The notes under the pieces are model-generated. The model worked only from the letters and a program-made list of their open reading frames with translations. It was not told the origin of the DNA and ran no database searches. Shown here in pieces: positions 23,970 to 39,400 of a stretch of 64,000 bases of DNA. The DNA is from Mactromeris polynyma (lineage: Eukaryota; Mollusca; Bivalvia; Venerida; Mactridae): contig JASFXZ010000035.1 of assembly GCA_032209605.1 (NCBI GenBank), positions 4,407,001 through 4,471,000 of the forward strand. Direction: 5' to 3'. The translations under genes were made by a program, and so were the position numbers. Each line of letters starts with the position of its first letter. Position 1 is the first letter of the stretch.

Positions 23970-24415
23970 GTAATATTTCAGTAGAGTGATATATTCAGTG
24001 TAAAATGTTTTGATGTTTATACAGCAATTATCAAATGATTCGTTTTTCGTAATAAATTATTGTTTAATTATGGATATAAACACGATTTTATCGTACCTAT
24101 TATGCACTTTATGCATATGGTAGTATGTCATAAGATAAACGACATGTCAGCCGGTTGTCAACACTCAAATGTCTATATACATTTAGATCTTTGATAGATC
24201 CATAACATCGTCTCTTGTAGATGTACATGTATATCAATTACGCCTGTATTATATTTGTACACAGTAAAGTATGTCATAAAGTGCCAAAGTATTTAATGAA
24301 CCAATATCAAAATATGGTAGCAGACTACGCCATATTTTCTATTTAAGACAGGCATATCTTGTTACATTTGTAATTTAAATGTTGTTGCCTTTTCTTTTCA
24401 GATATTCATATCGCT

Positions 24416-27400
24416 ATGGCCAGTTTACATTTTGGAATACTTTTGGCATTGTTCATGCACTTGCATTCACGTAAGTCACATTTATATCAATGTAAACTTT
24501 CGGAGTGATAGGGTACTAACGGTCATTCATCGGCTACATGTTTGATCATGAGAGAGTGTTTAAAAAGCATGCAATTGTTATAAGGTTCCTGGAAAAAACG
24601 TTTGGTATTAAATGATAATATTAGTGAACATGCATAATTTGTATTTTGGGGATTATAAGAAACGATACAATATACAAAAGTTATATATTTACATTCAGTT
24701 ATTTCAACATGTTCTAGAGAAAGTGTTGATGATGTTTTGGGTAGTGCATGAATGTTTTGTATTCATGCATGTATATTTGTAGGTCTAAGACGTTTTATAG
24801 ATGATCTCGAATGCGATAAGCCTATGACTTTTCGAGCGCCTAGCTCAGATACAAAAACTTATTGTCATTATTTATAAATAAGAACATGTTCCACCCGCTT
24901 GTATAGTTTGATACTTAGCTTACTTTGGTTACAGTTACAAGTGCCATTTTACCAGAATGTAAAAACTGCGGTTGCTGTGTAGATAAGAAGTGTGAAAGCA
25001 AAAAAGTTGACGATGGGTATAGAGATGAGGTTTGTACCATTGGATGTGTTAATGATTACACTGGACACAAGTGCTACAACAAATGTCCCATAAATTGTGT
25101 CACATGCCAACAACATCCATCGAATGATTGTAAAACGTGTGCCGACGAACAATATTTGAATACCACCAAACGTTGTGTAGATTGTCCAGACAGATGTAAA
25201 CAATGCACGTCAACAACGCAGTGCCAGGAATGCAACCACTCTTACTACAATGATGATAATACAACGGACTGTTCTTCATCATGTCCACGAAATTGCTTGT
25301 GTGAAAGTGTTGGTGTCTGTTCCTCGTGTAAAGAAGGTTACTACAATCCAAGCAATGTATGTCTTGATTCATGTCCTGATACATGCAAAACATGTACAGA
25401 TAAGACACATTGCCAGTCGTGCAAACCGGTCTTTTCGGGTGACATGTGTTGCACACAGGATGGTCATTGTCTCAAGTGTCTGTCTAGTACAGTCTGCGAG
25501 ATTTGTACAGGTGGTTATTATGGAGAAAACTGTACCTTAACATGTCGAACAACATGCCAACATGTGGAAGAGGGAGCGCTGTGTGAAAAAACTAGTGGCA
25601 TTTGTAAAACCTGTGAAGACGGATCCTATGGTGACCACTGTACTACGAATTGCAGCGAAAATTGCTTACATAATCGTTGTAACAAGGACGATGGACATTG
25701 CACCGATGGTTGTGCTGGTAGTTATGAAGGCCCAAAATGCATGATGGGTAAGTATAAATATTAAATGATGTTATTATCTTTAGAGTAGTCATAACAACTA
25801 TTAAGCTAGTTTAATAAATTGTTGTATTAATAACAATATCCATAAATGCTCTTATAACGATCTTTGAAAGTATAACCATGTACCTACCGTCTAATTGCCT
25901 AAGAGAACATATTGCGAAAAAGGAAACCGAGGCAGCACTATACACTAATTGTAAAAGTAAATTAAAACGAATATAGTATCGAGCATAAAAGCATGAAAAC
26001 ACTTGGGAATATACGTAAATATTTAAACCTTCATTTTCGTCCAAGAATAAATACAAATATAAATATGTTAGTTATACGATCTATTAATCGTTCTGTCTGT
26101 ATTCGTGTTGTATCTATTAATGTAAGCTTTGACAGGTGAGTCGGGCATTAATGGTGCTGCAGTCGGTGGTGGACTAGCGAGTGTTGTGATTGTCATAGTC
26201 ATTGTGATTGTGGTTATAGTTGTGCTCCGTAGACGGTACGTATACATCCGTGACTCGATTTTCTTTCTTAGTTTTTGTTTGCATTTACATTACTTACGTA
26301 ATTACTTACGTTAAAGTTAATATCTTGTACTTACATGTACCAATTTATAAAAATATCGCATTCATACAAAATGTTACTTTTTCGCAGATATCAAGAGCAA
26401 ACCTCAGATTTAATTTCTAATTCATAATTATATGTATTCAAACACAGGCATAATACGTTAAATAGATATGAATTAGTACTGAATAAAAAACAGATATACG
26501 CATTATTCTTCTTGAAGATACCTGCTAATGATATAATGTTTGTAATAGCGTTGTTTTATCGTTAATACATGAAGGTTAATAAAATGCTCTACAGTGGATT
26601 CAAATTAATTGTGAATACATGTACAACGATTGTCGATGTTTTCCTTAATATGTTTTCATTGACTCCACACAATGTTGCAACAGTAATGAATATAAACAAA
26701 CACAAATAATTGATAATATTTTATCTAGACGACTGGCTGACAACCATCGTGAAGATCTGAAGCAAGATAAAGAACAAAACGTCCTTCAATCTCCAGGTAT
26801 TAAGATTCATTGGTCGGCGTGTTAATAGCATATGCCAACGATAAAAAAACTCATTTTGTCATCAGGCAGCCATAATATATCTAGTCTGATCAAATTAAGT
26901 AGCTATACACAACGATAACTTCCTGCTAATACATTTTCGCGTAAATGTTGATTTTGGTAATAAACGCGCAAAATACTGCACCAATACATTGAGAGATATG
27001 TAAAATTAAGCCATAAATCACATTTGTTGGCGTTATAAACATTTAATTATGTACCTACTTTTGATGTTTACGCTTCAATGTGTAGAGTAAACTTGAATAT
27101 GACAAACTAGGAAGTTTTGATTGAATTTCATTCTGTATATCGTGCATTTTTGTAAGCAAAATATTTTAAGATATGTATGTACGTATACACATTGATATGA
27201 AACTATGAACCATCTGTACATAATTATACTTGAAGAAAACATATATAATACAATAATGATTTTTCATAAATATAGGCCCTTCTTGTAGTAAGGACAAGAC
27301 AACAAAACAATTAAGTATTAAAAATGAAACAGTTAAGCTTGAAGTAGACTTGGAAGAAATCGACGATGAAGAACCCGTACATAGTGTCGCTATGAGACAG

Positions 27401-30400
27401 GAAGCAGTCTATGAGAATGTGACACGGGTGGCTGTTGCCGGGCTAGAAGCGTATGTAAGAAGGAAAACGAAAGAAACTTACGAACAGGAATTTGCGGTAC
27501 TTCGTAATACTGAAAATGTTCATAGAATGTAAACACGATATATACAAGATATGTTTGGAGATATTGTGGGTATTTTGATTTTGGAATAAAACTTTGTGAT
27601 ACTTCTTATTCGGAAAATAATCATGATTTGCCACATTCTCTACACGATGCAAAATGAAATACGGGACTTGATAATTGAAGTTCTTGATTTTGAAACAAAA
27701 CTACTTTGCAGTTTAGAATACGTATGGAAACTTCAGAAAACTTCGTAATTATTTTGAAATACAAAATTTAACCTCAGCCGTAGTTATAAGTTATTGATCC
27801 TGATTGCTTAATTTAAAAAATGTTTTGATTCAACTTTTGATTAAAGAGAGATTAAATTGTTCAAGGGATCGCCGCATACTAAAGAAAATGCCTCCCCACA
27901 CTATACTAACTGTAGTATTACATTTATAAAACATATATTAGTATTCTTTTATAGCAATTACCAAAGGGCCTGACTCAGAGTTACAATGATTCAATGAAAC
28001 CTGAAAACGTTGTAAAGAATCGATTCAAAGGTCTTTATCCTTGTAAGTGTTTTAAATACATATACGTGTGTATGTGTTGCTTGCATTTGGCAACATATAA
28101 TGATATTTCGGTTTGCAAGTTTAATAATATTTGATTGCATTTAGTTTTAATACAAAGCGATTAGGCATAAGTTATCGCAACATTATTGAAGCCCTCTCCA
28201 AGAACATTTACACAATCATGGCAACTGTCATGGTTTGCCAGTGCCTCACTACTTATAGTATATAAATTCATGTGGTTAAACAAAGGTAACAAAGAGCGCA
28301 AATCATTGACACAATTTATTATTACATTGTTATGAGTAAATAATAGCATGTTTCTTATCCATTTTAGACATACATTGTTTAATTATTTCTACATATCGTG
28401 AGTATATTAAGATTTGTCCTCTGTTTTAAGATGACCACTCCAGAGTCAAGATAAAAGCTGATCCGAAGTTTTTCATAAACGCTTGCTTCATTGATGTAAG
28501 TCATTTTATATAATAAATGTTCTGCTTTCTTCAAAAAAGTGTTTGTTTTAAATACAAAAATAATGCATTTATAATTATATAAAACTGTTTTGATTTTATC
28601 ACCAAAATTAAACCAAATGATTTGCTATTTTCTTATGTGTAACTATTCATATTTACAGCGTTACAAGAGGCTTAATGGATACATTGCATCAATAGGTATG
28701 TTACGGTTGTTGCACATTTTCAAATACATAATTTTGTAAGAGAAAATAAGTTGCTGAGTTTATTTCGATTTAACAGCTATCTAATCTCACACTAATCGCT
28801 ATGCTCATTGATTTCGAACACATGCATATAAATCGACTAAGTAGGCAGTTAATAATCTTAAAAACCACAGGACGTCCTCAGGGACTGGACTATTAACCAG
28901 TACGTATATAACACCAGACATTATGTGTATAATCCAGTACGAAGAAACTAGAATACTCTTAACTGGTTCTGTCCTATGATTGAACTGTAATCAGTTGGCT
29001 TTTTCTTTTACATACTCCAAAATATCACTTTATTACTTCAGAAATTCAAATAAAGCATGTCGATGACTTTTTCAGGACCAACAGAGAAAGCTACCAATAA
29101 GTTCCATACATTCTGGACTATGGTATGGCATATGCAATCTGATGTCATTGTGATGTTAACGAATCTCCAGGAACCTAGCGTGAGTATGTTGTGAAAGATC
29201 TCGACGTTACTCATGTTCTTCCTTAGTTTGCTTTGTAAACCGTACCTTTCTTTTAGAAACAATCACTTTTTACAATCTCGTACTTAATGAGTTGTGCGAA
29301 GTTAACCTGTTTTTTTCTCGCTATGATATTTTCTCAATTTGAGATTTAAATAAATTATGTAGTATGACGATGCTTAGTATATTAAGCTATATATTCTATG
29401 TTTATTGACTTCCCGGACAGTTACAGACAAACAGTGAGGTGGCCAGCAAATGAAAAATATATTTGATAAAATATCAACTAATGGCCAAAGTAAATACAAT
29501 AGTGGTATTCTCTACTAATATGCTATCCGCTATACATGTAATTCATTGTATTACAAATATCGAATAACATTACACTTCGAAATATACATTTATGGTCCAA
29601 GTACTTAATAATTCGGTTTTGGTCGTGAATATTGTATACATCGTGTAGCATGCATTAAACAATCGTGATTTAGATGGAAATGATGTTGGTCCTACTCAGA
29701 CTAGATTACGGAGTCAGACTCAGACACAGAACTCCTCATAAAAACACGTATGCTTTTCTGCCTCCCTGCTGCACTTCTTTGAACAGTATGCTGCCAAACA
29801 TTATATTGACTCAGAACATTTTGTTTTCATATAATGTTCTCATTATACTTATGTATTGCGTGATAATCAACTATATTATATCTATTTTGTTTGGCTGACT
29901 GTAAAACGTATTGTGACCTTTACAGCACAGGTATGTGCCAAAAAAATATGTTGACTCAGAACATTTTATCGTCATATAATGTTCTCATTTTACTTATTTT
30001 TTGCGTTATTATCAACTGATTTATTTTGATTTGCTGATTGTAACTTATTGTAAGCACATGTCTATATTGCTAAATTGTTGTTATACTCGAATTATCAGGG
30101 CAATAAATGCGAACAGTACTGGCCAGATGTGGACGGTACCAACATACATCAAGACATCGCAGTATCTTGTCAAAGTGTCGAAGTATTTGCTGAGTACACC
30201 GTCCGGACATTTACAATTGAAAAGGTAATACAGCATATAAAAATCTAGTAGTCGAATTCTAGCCCAGGCGTGAACTGCATTCAATAAATAATAAACGCAC
30301 CACTATCGATCCATATAAAGGAATATATTGCATCCACTACCAAAGAAATGTATAAGTATGAAGATGATATCTTTAGTGACTAGTCCATCTTTAAAATACA

Positions 30401-33400
30401 CGACGATATACGCAACAATGTCACCCTTTCTCCCCCTCTCGGCATATTGTTGCCAACTGTCTGGACTTGTCCTGTGATGTATTCTATCCAGTAAACCCCC
30501 TCATTTATTCTTCTTAGATATCCTTTAGTGTCGACCAAGCCATTCCTTGCACCCCTGTTTCCCTTGCATCTCCTCGAATAGCTGAACTTTTATAGATTGT
30601 TGTTTTCCGGGAGGTATGTCTGGGATGCATTGGATTATGTATGAGGCGTTCCCTGTAGTAACGTGTGTATTTATAGATCTTGTCAATGGAAACGTGTGAC
30701 TTTATTCGGGCAATGTGGGGTCAATGAAATTTACACTGTATGGTCCGATTAAACAATGTAGATATCTAACCATGACAGACAACACGCATTATGTATTCAC
30801 CGATGTGATCATTCTATGCGGTGGGTGTCAATTAGCATTGAGACTAGACGATTTACATTGTAGCCTTTATGTAGATTTGCATTTTTTTTTCAATTATTTT
30901 CCTGAACCTTTATAAACCAAATACGTTTCGGTTTCATATTTGAATACAGACTATTGAATTTCAGAACTAAACAAACTCTGATGTTATTTAATGTCTATAC
31001 TTCTGTCTACCTTTGCTGCATAATACAATGAAGTATTTGAATAGAAACAGGAAGTTTTTAACAAATACAGGTGGATCTATTTATGTTTTCATATATGATG
31101 CAATATAGTTTTGTTTATACCCACGAATACGGAGATTATGTACAACAATAAAAACGCTCAAATATGTCCTAGGCCAATCTTAAATACTCTTTGTTTGCTG
31201 TACTCAAACCGAGTGAAGTGGTCCTGGCCTGATGGTTTTGTGCCTAAATTCAAAATAATATGAGGCAAAATTCCACCTACCGACTCAACCAATCACGTTT
31301 TGTGGGACGGAGGTACCTCAAATGAATAGTTGGCAGAAATGCTTGTATGGTTTTTCAACAGTACAGTGAAGCATTAGCTTAGGCACGTTGCGGAATAACG
31401 GTTAGTTGCACTTGTCCTCCAACAATGTTTATTGCATAGTTGTTTTTAAAAATGCCTCAAATATGTTCAATTATTGTTTATAAATGTTCATCTTATACAT
31501 ATAACTAGTATGTTCATCCATATACATGTTTATATATTGTTTGTAAGAAAACAAAGAAGAGAACCATATACCAACTTCACTACACTGCCTGGCCAGACAA
31601 GACCATTCCTGATGAATTAACGAGTTTGGTAGAATTTCGACAAAAAGTCCGAAGTACGCCGCGTGTACTACAAGGACCAGTTATTATCCATTGCAGGTAT
31701 GGAATTTAGTCGAATAAATGTACTGTGCATTGTTCGACAGTAAAAGGCACTGAATTGGTACAGGCATATCAAGCAGGTACCATCAAAGTTTGCTTAAATA
31801 TAAAACAGAGGTGTTATTTGCCAGTCGAGTAATCAAATAATTATTGATGACCCATCTATACACTTAAGCCTACCCATAAATATCGACTGAGCTACACCAA
31901 AATCAAAGATAAATTTCTTTTGTCACTGTAATTTGTACAATGATAGCTAAATTACACAAAGTTGAGGATTTAACTGATGAAAAGCCCTAGATATTTAGGT
32001 TGTTATAGAGTGTTTACAAGCCACAAATACAAAAATACAAGTTTGTTCAAGAATTATTTAGACTGTTGCACATTATAGTAATTCATGTGTGGATAATGAT
32101 GAAATTTACATGAAAGAATATGTTACTCTTTATATGTCAAATCATGGCAAATGTTCCATTCTTAATGCCATGGAACTTGTTTCCTCGTATTTCCATAGTA
32201 ACTTTGGTTTTAATACTGAAGTTGTGTATCAATGATATTTTTTTAACGAAAACAGGAATGTATGAAGGTGTGAAGCAAAGGAGTAATAGAAGTAAAACCA
32301 ATTCCACTGGTAGCGGCACTAGCAGATATACTGCGACTAGTGTCTGCAGCGAGAATACAATTATTTTGAACCTTATATCATCTGTAAGCATACACTAAAT
32401 TGTATAACATTCCCCAATGTGAAATACTGAAAGTGAAGCCACTGCGAACGTCACTAAGATGATTTCTTGCTTTGCATAAAATGTGTAATTAGCAGACATC
32501 TTAAAATCAACTTCATGTTGTTGTAACTTCTAACTATTAGTGCAGGGATTGGTCGAACAGGAACGTACATTGCTCTAGACAAGTTGACAGAAGCTGGAGA
32601 GGCAGGGGAGAGAATCAATGTGTATGAATGTGTGAACCAAATGAGACAACAACGAGTTAGTATGGTGCAGACTCTGGTAAGTCAGACATGCAGACCTGGT
32701 TCCACCGGGGGGCCAAGGTGGCACCCAGTCGTCTGTGGAGTGACCTTTTTCTATTCCTAATATAAAATATATCCACTGATTAGGTATTGAGACCGTCTAG
32801 AAAAATAGTATGCTTTTCACTCTACATGGCGCTTTCAATGTCCTTATCATGTTGAAAGCCTCTGTAAAACACAGATTATTGAGCATCATACGTAACACAG
32901 ACAGAGATCTATCGTGGTGTTGTTTTAGTGTGAAACAGTGAAAATGAAATGTTTTACAATAATTTTAAACAATTCAATAATTAATGGCTTGGGCCTTAAG
33001 TTTTGCAAAATAAAATAATTTAGTTTTTCTAGAACAAGCCTACTTTCATATTTTCACTTTTTCCTTATTATAAATGCATTTCAAAAATCATTGAATTACA
33101 TTGTCCTCATCGTATAAAAATTTACATTAAAAATAAAACACATAATGGTTTTCGTTGTATTTTGAATACGATCGCATTACCGCGACGAAACATTTTACCT
33201 GCATGCATTCTTTATTTCAACTTTACCGAGTCATAAGATAAATTAAATCATTCAAAAGATAGAGTAATAAGACACCATCATAATTGTGGTCCTTTCATAC
33301 AAGGAAGTTTTGTAGTGAGATATGCAAAATACACTGTTAAATGTTGGCTGGTATTTGAATTCATGTATCGCTCTAACCTCGAATCTACCATAAAAACACG

Positions 33401-36400
33401 TATATGATAATTTGTTATCAGTTTTTTTGTATTTTTAAAGGTAAATATATTGAAGGTCTTTTTTAAATTGGCTTAGTCATTAACATGAGAAAATGCCTAC
33501 ATACAGTTTGTACACATGTTCCTTAAACCACAAATACACGAGTCCGATACAGGAGTTTCTATTACGACGTGCATGCCGTGATAGCGCTTGCAATATAGGA
33601 AATATCTGTTTCGCAATTCAGGAAAAATTCTAAGAAAAGTTATAATGCGGAATTGTTTAGTATGTCTGTATGAAAGCATTAACGTGCCTTATTTCAATAT
33701 TATTTCTTAGTGTGTTTTGATAAAAAAAGAAGACTATCTACCTTGAACCGTTTAATTGATATAGGCGTTGCAAGCAAATCCAAATTGAAACATATTACAT
33801 GAATACACAACTACATCCAGTTATGAATGTTAATTATCATCATAAACTGTTATTAACTAGTATTCATTATAGAAATTCGAGAATATTCCGATTATTTAGA
33901 ATTAGCACCGATAATTATGGGTATGTCGCGACATTACCGTCCATAAAACCTGACAAGCCATGGTAGGTGTATTTTCAAAACGCCATACTTGAACACTATG
34001 CAACTTCATTTCAAAAAGTCGTTTATAGAGGCAAATAATTAAATAATGTTCTCGTGTAAGAAAATTGAATTGTGATTTCTGTGCCAAATGGGCCATTTTT
34101 CTGCGTTCACAGCCAATTATTTTATGTCGGAGACGATAAACACATATATGGTCTTTCAGGGAGTATACATTAACCCGTTTGTAGTTTAGATATACTTTAG
34201 GCGGTTAACAGTTAATACAGTTTATAAATGTGCTCCCTGATCATGTTCATTTTGGACATTAAAAAGAGTCAACTTCTGCCAAATCAGCATGAAAGTTTTA
34301 ATATCTACACTATTTCACAGACTTTATGACGAAATGGCTTCTTATTCACTTGTGACAAGGGTTTTTTACTGAAGGCTGACTAGGAGTATGTACAGGAAGG
34401 GTTGTCCTCTGGAAATTTGTTAAAATGATTGTACTTGTATGATTTGGTCGTTCTGTCTTTTTAACAAGATAATACAAGTGCAATTCTCATGAATGAGTCT
34501 TAACAATTTAGACCCCAAAATGCACCAGAAGACACCATGTCATATATATTGTAAAACTTTTACGGGGGAGATCCCGCGGACCCCCTTAAAAGAGAGGAAT
34601 AATTACCTCCCCCGTACCTACCACCACTCGCCGCTGCGCACCTCAAATGCGGGGCATTTTCATTATGTTTGCCCCCCCCCCCCTGTCGGGAATTTCTGGT
34701 TCCGGGCCTGGACATGTTTGAATAAAACCTTAATGGAAGCAACTGCTGCATAATTAATGTTTTCAATATGAACAAGCAAATATTTACTTCGTCTTTTCGT
34801 AGACATTCCAAATTCATTTCGAACATTTGGTACTTACCCGAGGGATTGTCTTGTAAATGTCGGTGTAAATATGTCTTCTTAAACATCTACAATTCTGTTT
34901 ACGGTTCGATAATATCATGTGATTTGTAAATTGTTTATATGATATTCTCCGTGTTTTATGTTCAACCAGTGCATTGTCCAACATTTCAGTGCCCGAATGT
35001 AGATTTGGGGTATTTTGAACTCGACGAATAGTTTCACCACAAGTCCAGTAGGGGTGGATTAGTTTGAAACATCTAATTTCGATAACTTGTAAGATGTTCG
35101 GTGATTGGAGAAATATTGGGATTTTTTTGATTACTCATTGAAAAAATACCAAGTTTTTAATTCTAATTAATTAGTCAATTTAAGATAAAACGAGACATTT
35201 TTCTCTGTCCTGTGTCTCAGGCACTTCTATGAACATTTAGTTTCTGTCATATATAATATTTCTGTCAAATTATCATAATTTTATTTAAGGAGCAGTATAA
35301 TTTTCTTCAAAAGGCTCTGGTTTGCTCGAAAACATTTAATTCCTGTTATGTTAGGTAACATTTCGGTCATATTAATTCATATTTCAGGAGCAGTATGAAT
35401 TTCTCCACAAGGCTCTAGTACATACACTGACGTTTAAATGTGAGTCAATTCGTGCGGCGGAGATTGGTGCTTACATAAGGGACACAACTGATGATGAATT
35501 CAACAAAAACTTCAAAGTAAATAACAGTTAACTACTCATAACCAGTAAAAATGTTGATTTTAAAATAAGCCTTAACTGCACTATTTTTTACCTTCTTAAA
35601 CTTTACCAGTCTTTGTTTGACCTCCTTTAGTGCCTTATGTTTTGTGGATTGTTGTTTTTTCCGGAGATCTGCGTGGGGAGGCACTGTCTTATGTATGTGG
35701 CTTTCCCTGTCGTTACCTATTCTCTCTCTTTCATATTTAAGTGAAGTGAGTATTGATAAATATTAAACACAAATGCAATATTACTCGTTTTGAACTTTCT
35801 TTAACTCTACCGGTCTTTCATTTATGTATACATTCTTTCTGTACTAGCTTAAGATATACTTAGTTCACTCTACTAATTAGACGAGCTCGATGCCTTTACG
35901 TAATAGATTACACAATGACAATTATGAAATGTCCATGACATTTTGATGTTGTTGATCATTGTGCATTACATTAAACTCTATGCAATTTGGTACTATCAAT
36001 ATTCTTCCCACTTGACGCAGTTGTTGAAGACAATTATTGATGAGGAATTATCAGAGGACTTCCAAGCAAGGTCAGCAAATGCCCGTCATAACGATAAGAA
36101 TAGAAAGAACAGTGACATACCAGGTAATAACATGACTGGTTTAACTTATAATTAAGTGGATTCAAACGGAAAGAAATGGAACGCAAGCAAACGTCTTGAA
36201 ATATTATCATGGCATAATATGCATTATACCGATAACACGATAATCTAATATGATTACCAAAGTCCGGTAACAAATATTTTAATAAACAGTTTATGAATAA
36301 TAATATATCGTGAAAAATCTTCTGATGAACCAATTTAGTGAAAATTAAAATAATAAGGATACATATGGTAAACAAACGTTTAGAAAAGTTTTCATAATCT

Positions 36401-39400
36401 TGTCTGTTTCCAGCAAAGACATCTTTTCAACAGAGCAATCAAGTTTCGTGAGCGAACTCAAATTTGCTTTGTATTGCAATGTTTTGTCAATCTTACGATG
36501 CACATCAAGCGCTTCTAAAGTGTTGATATAACAATGTCACATTTTGAGCGTCTATAGATATGTAACTGTTGCGTGTTCTTGTGTACACAGTTGACCTTCA
36601 TTTATTATCAGATGTGCAATGTACGGTTAATTCGTTAATTTAACTGTATGCGTCTGTATGTAACGATTGTGTGTTCTTACCTTATATTACCCGATGTGCA
36701 CCACTGCCTATTAATTTGTAGATACATGTATATGCATAAGATGTCTCCCATTAATTCGAAATTAGTTGTTGACAATGTCTATTGTCTAACTTAATAAAAG
36801 TATAAATCATTTCTTTTTCATTTTTTCGTTGCATAACCTTCGTTTATTATTTCGAACAGGTGACAGATATCGACCAATGTTATACATATGTCGGAGATTT
36901 GACTCATCTAATTATATCAATGCAGTTTTTGTTAATGTAAGTATTAATCTTGAACTAAAACATATCAAATGTTCGAATAATTGAAATATAGAGACAAACA
37001 TTCTAAAATATTTATGCCGTTTTGGCAATGTTAATTTTGGTAATGAACGATATCTTCCTGTTTCATAAAATAATGTCTCTTTCGTAAAAGAATCCGTTGT
37101 TGATGACGCACTGATAAAGATACTAACAAAGTCAGTCTAATGAACATTATGAACGTACGAATTTTCAAGGGCTTCAAGAAAAAGTACCAGTACATCATTG
37201 CTCAATCTCCTCTACAAGAAACTGTTGATGAATTCCTTTGTTTGATTTTCCAAGAAAATTGCTGTTGTGTAGTATCGATGGAAGACGCTGAGTTGATAGG
37301 AACGGTAAGATAATGCTTTGCACATGTCTGAAACAATTTGTATCCACTCAATAGCATCATTCGCTGTGGTTACCTCAGATTACATATCCTCAGCGCTTCT
37401 GTACTCTTTATTTCATTTTACATTTCTTCTTTCTGTTTAAACCGTTTAGTTCTTCTTCCTTGTTTATCCTTAATAAAAGTCAAATTATTATCACTGTCTT
37501 TATCCTTTCATAACATATATATCTAAATTCTCAACAAACTACTCTAAATGGCATATAAGGCAGTTGATGCGTCATAACACACCATTAATTCATAGGGTGT
37601 ATGTACAAGATTGAGTTTGTATGTGTTTGCACATATTATTGATGATACTAAGATGGAACATAGACACGTCATTTAGATAATATATTCTACAGCAACTCGT
37701 ACTAACAATTTGGCTTGTTACTTTATTTAGCTATGTACAACTTAACCAGTTAAGCAATTTTCGTTAACTTTGAGAATATTGCGAAATAGCAAAACCTTTG
37801 CACAGCTACAGTAAAACCTCAATAATAAGACCACCCTTGGGACCCTTGAAAACTGGTCTTAATATTGAGGTTGTCTTTATATTGAGGTCGAATAAAGAGC
37901 GTAACAGTCATAATGGACTTAAAAAGTATGTTCTCAATATTGAGGTGGTATTTAAGTGAGGTTTTACTATATCTTGTTGTTGCTTTTCTTCTCTTTAAAA
38001 AGATGACATATTTAACTCAACAATGTTTAATGTTCCTCATATGATGAAGTTTTGCGAACAGAAGTTTCAATGAAGATTAAAGAGATTATAATGCTTTATA
38101 ATATTCTCTAATGTTTAAGTATATATACTATATAGTGTACGTAAAATTTGATACATCAATTATTAGGTCGTTTTTCTATGTTTCAATTTTATGGGAGTTA
38201 TTGTAATGTTATATAGTCATTTGTTTTATAAACCACTTGATACAAACATAATGTTTATATCTTTTTTCTTTCTCTAATTAAAATGCCTTGCGTACTTACA
38301 TGAAGCATGGTCGCATGATTTTCTTTGTAAATCATTATCATAAACTGTAAGATCATTTCAGTATATGTTGGTATCGGTATACATGTTTGTTCGTTTTATC
38401 ACATTTAGGAGATTGGTGTATATATAGGAGCTGATAATCAGGAAATAAAGCGCGGAAGTTTTACTGTGACGGCTTCGAGGTGTGAGTCGAAGCCACATTA
38501 TATTCTGAGGAAACTGACGATTTCAAATAATGACGAGGTAATACAGGCTGCGGTTTTCATGTTACGATGATTTCTTCATAAAAAGCGTAATAAAAAATAC
38601 GAAATAATTTACCTAATAAATAATTTCCAAAATATGTTGCACAGCGTTCTCCTGGACGATATTGCATAATAATTGCGCTGTAATTGAGAGTAGCATTGTG
38701 TTTAAAAGGTAATGTATGTATCTTATTAATCTGATTCATGTATTTCACCAAGACGACACACAACTGTGAAAAGGGTACACACCAATTTCAATGTAATGAA
38801 TTTACAGACTTGGTGAATGACCTTATAGCAATTGTTACGATATTCATATCCTTGCATGCTTGTGAGTGTAAGCACTTGTTTTTGTTTGTGTTGTAAATGA
38901 CATTATTATATTTCAGCACTCATCGGGAACAAAGATAGTTTACCATTACCAAATGACTGATTGGAAAACTGACGAGAAATCACCTGCCGATGTACAAGTG
39001 TTTACACAATCTGTGAAGGATGTCAGTAACAAAGCCGATGACATGAAGAATACCAAGGCGCCCATATTAGTTCATTGTTTGTAAGTCCGTGCATTTTGTA
39101 TTAAAACCAATGCTTTGCGCCCATACTGCAAAACTCGAAAATGAGCATCCAATTTTAGTTTAGCCTTTTTAAAACATTAAAACTGACATACATTTAAATT
39201 TGAACATGCAAATTGAAATCTCGAAATAAATACAATAATGTTTACGAGTACGTGTAACTTATTTGATTACAAATGAATGGTTAATGGTGGACAATCACTT
39301 CCGCCTTCAAATTATTTAAATGTTTCTATAATTTCTAACTAATATACTAAGTCTAACTACATGTAACAAATGTCATTAAGGAACATTTTGTTACATTATG

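Noticed and set aside
34560..34886. 108-codon minus-strand open frame over the GC-rich repeat in intron 12 of D
   Set aside because: It arises from the GC-rich repeat and the C run; the paralogous region in E does not keep it.
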